Shown here piece by piece: positions 1 to 3,474 of a stretch of DNA of 8,140 nt. The DNA is from Clostridiaceae bacterium (lineage in GTDB: Bacteria; Bacillota; Clostridia; Oscillospirales; Acutalibacteraceae). Both the position numbers and the translations under genes were made by a program. The first letter of the stretch is position 1. Every line of letters begins with the position of its first letter. The notes under the pieces are model-generated. The model worked only from the letters and a program-made list of their open reading frames with translations, made no database searches and was not told where the DNA came from. The DNA is taken from assembly GCA_904501875.1 (NCBI GenBank), contig CAJGCQ010000048.1:1-8140 (forward strand), written 5' to 3'.

Positions 1-48
1 ATATAGATGCGCGGAAGAAAAACAAGATTTGAAAGGAAGAAAAAACAT

Positions 49-192
49 ATGGCTACTCAAATAGCTCCTACGCCTATTTTAACGGGTAAGTCTGCAAAAA
101 AAGTCCTTAATCAAATTAAAATTAAACCGTCGAAAGAAACCGAAAAAGGTATGGAAATTCTTTTTAAAATGTTTAAGGACAAGGAAAAATAA
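49..192 (+). CDS. Small basic protein (47 aa) preceding a GNAT gene; candidate antitoxin
   Basis: Encodes a lysine-rich 47-residue protein starting MATQIAPTPILTGKSAKKVL. An in-frame ATG also exists at 7, but the ATG at 49 is preferred because AAGGA lies at 33-37 at a usable distance, and the MATQIAPTP start looks like a natural N-terminus while the 14 extra residues are a featureless basic run. The N-terminal third is Pro/Thr-rich and probably extended. The rest (about residues 13-45) looks helical and amphipathic, ending in FKMFKDKEK. No catalytic motif, signal peptide or membrane segment is visible. It stops 5 bases before the start of the GNAT gene, so the two are probably co-transcribed and perhaps coupled. 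By position and size it could be the antitoxin of a GNAT toxin pair; this is inference, and it does not look like the usual DUF1778 ribbon-helix-helix antitoxin. Base composition is AT-rich, unlike the operon downstream. Confidence 0.6.
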   Translation: MATQIAPTPILTGKSAKKVLNQIKIKPSKETEKGMEILFKMFKDKEK

Positions 193-197
193 TTCGC

Positions 198-785
198 ATG
201 GAAACTCATTATGAAAAACTATCTAATGATAACAAGCATTTGATTTCAGGGTTTTCTTGCGAGTCAAATACAGATAGTTTACCTGCTAATGCAAGAAGAA
301 AAGTCAAAAAGCATGACAAGGAAATAGAAAATTTTCTAAAACGAGAAGCACTAAACGAGCAAAATCTTTTCTTAAATACAACCCACTTACTTATTAACGA
401 CAAGAATGAGTTGGTGGGTTTTGTTTCGTTATGTAATGATAGTTTATATTTAGCCGAAGATAGCAGGAACAAGTTTAAAACAATATATGCTTCTGTACCT
501 GCTGTAAAAATAGCACGGTTAGGTATAAACAGTAAATATCACGGTCAAGGATATGGTGAACAATTATTAAAGTATTCACTTTTTAAATCAATACAAATGT
601 GTGATATTAGCGGTGTGTCTTTTATTACATTAGATTGTTACAAACACAGAGAATCCTATTATGAAAAATTTGGATTTTCTAAAACAGATGTGCAGCCTAA
701 AGCAAGACCTTATGATACGCCTATAAGCATGTGTAAACATGTTTTTACTTGGTTAAAAGAATTAAGTCAAATCGATTCAGTATAA
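198..785 (+). CDS. GNAT-family N-acetyltransferase, TacT/AtaT-like
   Basis: A 195-residue GNAT-fold acetyltransferase using acetyl-CoA. The core strand LVGFVSL (residues 72-78) leads to the acetyl-CoA motif: VPAVKIARLGI (100-110) followed by YHGQGYGEQLL (114-124), the GxG pyrophosphate loop. His115 sits where the R/Q-x-x-G-x-G/A consensus has Arg or Gln. The C-terminal signature is ESYYEKFGF (152-160), with Tyr154/Tyr155 where GNAT toxins have their catalytic Tyr. The order VPA..LARL-then-QGxG-then-YYEKFGF, and FLKREA near residue 46, resemble TacT/AtaT enzymes, which acetylate the amino group of aminoacyl-tRNA. The protein is somewhat longer than typical TacT (about 160 aa), mostly at the N-terminus. 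The start ATG at 198 has AAGGA at 181-185, 12 bases away. It lies 5 bases behind the small gene at 49-192, as in a toxin-antitoxin pair. Toxin activity is inferred; an ordinary small-molecule acetyltransferase is the alternative. The gene is markedly AT-rich against the downstream operon. Confidence 0.8.
   Translation: METHYEKLSNDNKHLISGFSCESNTDSLPANARRKVKKHDKEIENFLKREALNEQNLFLNTTHLLINDKNELVGFVSLCNDSLYLAEDSRNKFKTIYASVPAVKIARLGINSKYHGQGYGEQLLKYSLFKSIQMCDISGVSFITLDCYKHRESYYEKFGFSKTDVQPKARPYDTPISMCKHVFTWLKELSQIDSV
380..420 (+). repeat. Long imperfect inverted repeat inside the GNAT gene
   Basis: Bases 380-395 pair with 405-420 at 15 of 16 positions (two are G-T), with one mismatch at 388/412 and a 9-base loop at 396-404. 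The outer arms are AACCCAC and GTGGGTT. The stem is followed by TTGTTTCGTT, so in RNA it would resemble a weak intrinsic terminator inside the coding region. It may be chance, since it encodes the ordinary GNAT strand segment around residues 62-75. Confidence 0.5.
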
Positions 786-832
786 GATAGTAATATAATG
801 TCTGTTATTTTGTAGCTATTCTTGGTGCAAAT

Positions 833-875
833 TCGTTGCAAAACTTTATGAAACAACATAAACTTTTTGCAACGA
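833..875. repeat. Inverted repeat / bipartite hairpin
   Basis: TCGTTGCAAAA (833-843) is the exact reverse complement of TTTTGCAACGA (865-875). Inside it, after a 1x2 internal loop, TTTATG (845-850) pairs with CATAAA (857-862) around the loop AAACAA. This gives 17 base pairs in 43 bases. No T-run follows, so it is not a terminator. It could be a structural RNA element, an operator, or a recombination-site remnant. Confidence 0.6.
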
Positions 876-900
876 TATTCAATTTTGGCGAAACAAAACC

Positions 901-945
901 ACACAATATAAACGATTTAGGGCGATATTACACGATATAAACGGT
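901..945. repeat. 16-base imperfect direct repeat
   Basis: ACACAATATAAACGAT (901-916) and ACACGATATAAACGGT (930-945) match at 14 of 16 positions and start 29 bases apart. The function is unknown. Spaced direct repeats can be protein-binding arms of an attachment site or iterons, but two copies are too few to decide. Confidence 0.5.
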
Positions 946-990
946 ACACCGAAAACTCAAAGAGATAATCACTTATCTTACCGAGTATTC

Positions 991-1031
991 AAAACCCCGA
1001 AACCATCACGGTTTTCGGGGTTTTACTTTTT
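991..1031 (+). terminator. Intrinsic terminator
   Basis: CCCCGAAACC (995-1004) pairs with GGTTTTCGGGG (1010-1020), with one bulged T, around the loop ATCAC. The stem is flanked by AAAA (991-994) and followed by TTTTACTTTTT (1021-1031). This is a strong rho-independent terminator reading rightward. It ends whatever transcript comes from the GNAT side and shields the rimP promoter from readthrough. On the minus strand only TTTTG follows the stem, so leftward termination would be weaker. Confidence 0.85.
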
Positions 1032-1137
1032 ACCTTAAAATATGATAAAAGAAATAACGCTTAGTTTGCAGACCGGGCGGGTATTTCTTTTTTGTCACCG
1101 TTATTACAATTGTTATAACTGAAATTATAAAAATCAT
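1030..1137 (-). pseudogene. Possible 5'-truncated holin-like type I toxin (Hol_Tox-like) remnant
   Basis: Read on the minus strand, ATG at 1137-1135 opens a 35-codon frame starting MIFIISVITIVITVTKKK, a short hydrophobic stretch ending in a lysine cluster, followed by residues that simply read through an inverted repeat. Small holin-like toxins of Firmicutes have this build: a membrane helix followed by KKK, with a terminator hairpin of the AAAGAAATA...TATTTCTTT type immediately downstream, which is present here at 1047-1091. The hydrophobic part (about 14 residues) is short for a membrane span, there is a TAA in frame three codons upstream, and there is no good ribosome binding site, so the N-terminal half appears lost. 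The break lies next to the AT-rich run before the rimP promoter. Family assignment rests on memory of the pattern; a chance AT-rich frame is possible. Confidence 0.35.
1047..1091 (-). terminator. Inverted repeat, possible terminator of the minus-strand toxin-like frame
   Basis: AAAAGAAATA (1047-1056) is the exact reverse complement of TATTTCTTTT (1082-1091). Within it, CGCTT (1058-1062) can pair with GGGCG (1075-1079), two of these pairs being G-T. On the + strand the run TTTTTT (1088-1093) follows; on the minus strand TTTT follows. It could act in either direction. It is given to the minus strand because it lies at the 3' end of the toxin-like frame there. Confidence 0.5.
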
Positions 1138-1164
1138 CTTTTTTTAATTTTGAGTTAAAAACAC

Positions 1165-1193
1165 TTGATTTTTTATACGGAGTGTGTTATAAT
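1165..1193 (+). promoter_or_regulatory. Sigma-A promoter of the rimP-nusA-infB operon
   Basis: The -35 box TTGATT (1165-1170) and -10 box TATAAT (1188-1193) are separated by exactly 17 bases. TGT at 1185-1187 supplies an extended -10 (TGn). Upstream A/T runs (about 1121-1160) could serve as an UP element. Transcription should begin near 1200, only about 12 bases before the leader hairpin and 70 before rimP. Confidence 0.88.
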
Positions 1194-1211
1194 GCTTACA
1201 TCTTTAAGCAG

Positions 1212-1246
1212 AAAGGTGAGTGGGGCGACCCGCTCACTTTTGTTTT
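1212..1246 (+). promoter_or_regulatory. rimP leader hairpin, probable attenuator
   Basis: Thirteen consecutive pairs join 1212-1224 to 1229-1241 (GTGAGTGGG against CCCGCTCAC, extended by AAAG against TTTT), two of them G-U, closed by the GNRA tetraloop GCGA (1225-1228). It is followed by G and TTTT (1243-1246), so the upper stem plus TTTTGTTTT has terminator architecture. It lies between the promoter and the rimP ribosome binding site, the right place to tune the whole operon. Similar hairpins before rimP (ylxS) are, as I recall, common in Firmicutes. NusA, encoded second in the operon, would be a natural candidate for feedback on it; that part is inference. Confidence 0.65.
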
Positions 1247-1270
1247 GCGAATCGTACGGAGGAATGATAA

Positions 1271-1723
1271 ATGGCAAATGTCGCCGAAAAGGTGTACGGT
1301 CTTATCAGGGAAACGGTTGAGGCGCAGGGGGTAAGCTTATGGGATGTTCGCTTTCTTAAAGAGGGCGCATCTTGGTATCTTCGGGTATTCGTCGACAAGC
1401 CCGAGGGGATAAGCATTGACGACTGCACAAATGTCTCCCGCGCAATCGACCCGATTATTGACGAGGCCGACCCGATTGATGTCTCTTACTATTTGGAGGT
1501 CTGCTCTGCAGGTACAGAGCGGGAGCTTACAAGGCAAAGCCACTTTGAGGCCAGTATCGGTAAAACCGTGAAAATTAAGCTTTATAAGGCCTTGGACGGC
1601 GTTAAGGAGCTTACGGGAACTCTTAAAGCTGCGGCAGATACGGTTACAATAGAAACCGACGGCGGAGAATATGAGTTTTCCTATAAGGACATTTCCAAAG
1701 CCCGTCTATGCGATTTTGAATAA
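1271..1723 (+). CDS. rimP: Ribosome maturation factor RimP
   Basis: A 150-residue cytoplasmic factor needed for maturation of the 30S ribosomal subunit (early central and 3' domain assembly in E. coli). The N-terminal alpha/beta domain (about 1-90) contains YLRVFVDKPEGISIDDC (36-52), the following VSRAID (55-60), and YYLEVCSAGTERELTR (73-88), the family's signature. The usual SSPGxxR is here CSAGTER, with Ala in place of Pro. The C-terminal SH3-like domain covers about 93-150. Length is normal for the family. The ATG at 1271 is fixed by GGAGG at 1258-1262, 8 bases upstream. It is the first gene of the operon, directly behind the leader hairpin, and 39 bases before the nusA start. Assignment is secure from motifs and from its position before nusA. 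Confidence 0.95.
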   Translation: MANVAEKVYGLIRETVEAQGVSLWDVRFLKEGASWYLRVFVDKPEGISIDDCTNVSRAIDPIIDEADPIDVSYYLEVCSAGTERELTRQSHFEASIGKTVKIKLYKALDGVKELTGTLKAAADTVTIETDGGEYEFSYKDISKARLCDFE

Positions 1724-1746
1724 AATAATAAATAATACCTTTGTTT

Positions 1747-1752
1747 GGAGGA
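1747..1752 (+). promoter_or_regulatory. nusA ribosome binding site (decides the start)
   Basis: GGAGGA sits 10 bases before ATG 1763. In-frame TTG codons at 1745 (overlapping this site) and 1754 (one base after it) cannot use it, so ATG 1763 is the start. Confidence 0.85.
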
Positions 1753-1762
1753 ATTGAGAAAA

Positions 1763-2851
1763 ATGGCAGGTACAAGAAGAAAAGCGTCAAAGCCCAAGAA
1801 CGATAATAAAGAGTTCTTTGAAGCGCTGAAGCTTATGGAAGAGGAAAGAGGAATACCTAAGGAGTTTATAGCCGAAAAAATTGCGGATGCCATAGTTGTT
1901 GCGGCCCGTAAGGATTACGGCGGAAACGATATCGTCTCTTGCGTTATTGATACCGAGAACGAGGTCTTTACCGTTACTGCACGCAAAACCGTGGTTGACG
2001 AGGTTTTAGACCCCTATTCCGAAATTTCCAAGGAGGATGCGGCGGCGATTGACCCGAACTCTGTGGAAAACGGCTTTGTGGACATAAGGCTTGACCCCAA
2101 GAAGTTCGGCAGAGTTGTGGCGCAGAACTCCAAAAACAACTTCCGTCAGGGAGTAAAAGAGGCAGAGCGAGGACAGACCTTGGCCGAGTTCCAGAGCCAC
2201 AACCGTGAGCTCATGACTGCGGTGGTAGAGCGTATTGACCCCAAAACCGGCAACGCCATACTCACCATCGGCCATAACGAGGCTACCCTTCCGAAATTAG
2301 AGCAGGTGCCCGATGAGGAGCTTCGTGAGGGCGACCATATTAAGGTATATGTGGTTGATGTTAAGGAGACCGAGAGGGGAGCTAAGATTATGCTTTCCCG
2401 TACACATCCGGGTCTTGTAAAGCGGCTGTTTGAGACCGAAGTGCCCGAGATTTTTGACGGTACTATCGAAATTAAGTCGGTTTCCCGTCAGGCGGGCTCA
2501 AGAACTAAGATTGCCGTATGGTCCGAAAATAAGGAAATTGACGCTATCGGAGCCTGCATAGGCCCGAGGGGAGCCAGAGTCAACAAGATTGTTGAAGAAT
2601 TAGCGGGCGAGAAGATTGATATTGTAAGATACAGCGACGACCCCAAGGAATTTGTTGCCGAGGCACTTTCTCCCGCAAAGGTTGTATCGGTTGAGATTGA
2701 GAGCGAGGAGCCTAAGGTTTGTAAGGCAAGCGTGCCCGAGGCACAGCTTTCCTTGGCGATAGGCAACAAAGGTCAAAATGTAAGGCTTGCTGCAAAGCTT
2801 ACGGGCTGGAAGATAGACATTCACCCCGAAAGCGGATTTTACGGCGAGTAG
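1763..2851 (+). CDS. nusA: Transcription elongation/termination factor NusA
   Basis: A 362-residue RNA polymerase-binding factor that modulates pausing, intrinsic termination and antitermination. Domains in order: N-terminal polymerase-binding domain (about 15-140), S1 domain (about 147-214, with ILTIGHNEATLP and KIMLSRTHP), KH1 (about 240-300, GPRG loop at 267-270) and KH2 (about 308-358, GNKG loop at 334-337). It ends soon after GWKIDIHPE, so it lacks the C-terminal acidic repeats of E. coli NusA, as expected for Firmicutes. There is a basic Lys/Arg-rich leader (residues 4-12, RRKASKPK) before the first helix. The KH1 entry reads DAIGACIGPRG where most homologues have DPVGACVGPRG, a mild divergence. 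It lies 39 bases after rimP and 34 before rnpM. It may also regulate its own operon through the leader hairpin (inference). Confidence 0.97.
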   Translation: MAGTRRKASKPKNDNKEFFEALKLMEEERGIPKEFIAEKIADAIVVAARKDYGGNDIVSCVIDTENEVFTVTARKTVVDEVLDPYSEISKEDAAAIDPNSVENGFVDIRLDPKKFGRVVAQNSKNNFRQGVKEAERGQTLAEFQSHNRELMTAVVERIDPKTGNAILTIGHNEATLPKLEQVPDEELREGDHIKVYVVDVKETERGAKIMLSRTHPGLVKRLFETEVPEIFDGTIEIKSVSRQAGSRTKIAVWSENKEIDAIGACIGPRGARVNKIVEELAGEKIDIVRYSDDPKEFVAEALSPAKVVSVEIESEEPKVCKASVPEAQLSLAIGNKGQNVRLAAKLTGWKIDIHPESGFYGE

Positions 2852-2885
2852 ACTGACGAGTAGCCTAACTGAGAGGAGCTTTTTA

Positions 2886-3155
2886 ATGGGAGCTAAAAAG
2901 ATGCCTGCACGCATGTGCACTGCCTGCCGTGAAATGAAGCCGAAAAATGAGCTTGTACGAATAGTAAAGACCCCAGAGGGAGATATAAAGTTAGACCCTA
3001 CGGGAAAGCTTAACGGCAGAGGGGCGTACATCTGCAAATCCGACGAATGCTTAAAAAAGGCGCAAAAAATAGGTGCGCTGTCAAGAGCCTTCGGAACGGA
3101 AATACCTGCAGAGGTTTTTACAGAGCTTGAAAGGATGCTTTTTGATGCAGAATAG
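2886..3155 (+). CDS. rnpM: RNase P modulator RnpM (YlxR, DUF448)
   Basis: An 89-residue RNA-binding protein of the YlxR/DUF448 family. In Firmicutes YlxR has been reported to bind the RNase P RNA and modulate tRNA processing, hence the name RnpM. The family signatures are present: RMCTACREMKPKNELVRIV (residues 9-27), DPTGKLNGRGAYIC (37-50) and ECLKKA (54-59). Four cysteines are arranged C11-x2-C14 and C50-x4-C55, which could form a metal site; this is only an observation, since several homologues lack them. The ATG at 2886 follows AGGAG (2874-2878) by 7 bases, better than the later in-frame ATGs at 2901 and 2913. The last 11 bases overlap ylxQ, so translation is probably coupled. Confidence 0.93.
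   Translation: MGAKKMPARMCTACREMKPKNELVRIVKTPEGDIKLDPTGKLNGRGAYICKSDECLKKAQKIGALSRAFGTEIPAEVFTELERMLFDAE
3130..3135 (+). promoter_or_regulatory. ylxQ ribosome binding site (decides the start)
   Basis: AAAGGA inside the 3' end of rnpM lies 9 bases before ATG 3145. It supports this start over the in-frame ATG at 3073, whose extra 24 residues look unlike the family. Confidence 0.75.
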
Positions 3156-3474
3156 TAAGGCGCTTGCGCTTTTAGGTATGGCTTCAAAGGCAGGCAAACT
3201 GTCTTACGGTATGGATGCCGCCTTAAAAGCTTTAAAAGGCGGGAAAGCAAGGCTTGTGACGGCGGCGTGCGATGTGTCGCCAAAAAGCAGGAAGGAAGCC
3301 GCATTTTTTGCAAATAAAGGTTCTGTGGAATTTTTAACCCTTGAAGGGCTTGACATAAAGACCCTGTCGGCTGCTGTCGGTCGCAGGTGCGGAATACTCA
3401 CGATTAACGACAGCGGTTTTGCCGACGCTTTTGTAAAGGCGTACACCAGAGGAGGAAATGCTAATGACGAATAA
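3145..3474 (+). CDS. ylxQ: L7Ae-family K-turn RNA-binding protein YlxQ
   Basis: A 109-residue protein of the L7Ae/L30e/S12e fold, the family of YlxQ, which recognises kink-turn RNA. The typical N-terminus is present: ALLGMASKAGKLSYGMDAAL (residues 8-27), then the K-turn-contact segment GGKARLVTAACDVSPKSRK (32-50), then the C-terminal part GRRCGILTINDSGFADAF (79-96). The length (about 100 aa) is normal. The start is ATG 3145, not the longer frame from 3073, because of the nearby AAAGGA and the family N-terminus. It overlaps rnpM by 11 bases and infB by 11 bases, which suggests strong translational coupling across the three genes. Its exact physiological RNA target is not known from the sequence. 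Confidence 0.9.
   Translation: MQNSKALALLGMASKAGKLSYGMDAALKALKGGKARLVTAACDVSPKSRKEAAFFANKGSVEFLTLEGLDIKTLSAAVGRRCGILTINDSGFADAFVKAYTRGGNANDE
3451..3455 (+). promoter_or_regulatory. infB ribosome binding site (decides the start)
   Basis: GGAGG is 8 bases before ATG 3464 but only 2 before the in-frame ATG 3458, so initiation should be at 3464. The site lies within the end of ylxQ. Confidence 0.8.

Larger units (their letters stand above)
786..990. other. Intergenic stretch with hairpins and repeats, no convincing gene
   Basis: AT-rich spacer between the GNAT stop and the terminator. It contains a hairpin at 833-875, a small hairpin at 883-898 (TTTTG/CAAAA with a 6-base loop), a 16-base direct repeat (901-916 and 930-945), and a short palindrome AGATAA-TCAC-TTATCT at 963-978. 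CGATAT recurs at 873, 923 and 933. A TATAAT occurs at 794-799, but no good -35 box lies at the right distance. A 30-codon frame at 848-940 has no ribosome binding site. It could be a long 3' untranslated region, a decayed mobile-element end, or a small structured RNA ending at the terminator at 991-1031. Confidence 0.4.

Noticed and set aside
794..799. TATAAT as a second promoter after the GNAT gene
   Set aside because: No hexamer near TTGACA lies 16-18 bases upstream (best is TCGATT at 772-777, 3 of 6), so in this AT-rich DNA it is not reported as a promoter.
848..940. 30-codon frame starting MKQHKLFATIF on the + strand
   Set aside because: The start lies inside the hairpin at 833-875 with no ribosome binding site and no recognisable domain. 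An overlapping start-less open frame (862 to about 1038) simply reads through the terminator. Neither is supported as a gene.
2879..2900. CTTTTT/AAAAAG pairing around the rnpM start
   Set aside because: It is a 6-bp, nearly all A-U stem with a 10-base loop; too weak to claim as a translational switch.
2600..3313. 237-codon open frame on the minus strand
   Set aside because: It is a mirror of the end of nusA, rnpM and the start of ylxQ, all clearly real. Its translation is low-complexity Ser/Leu/Arg-rich without family motifs.
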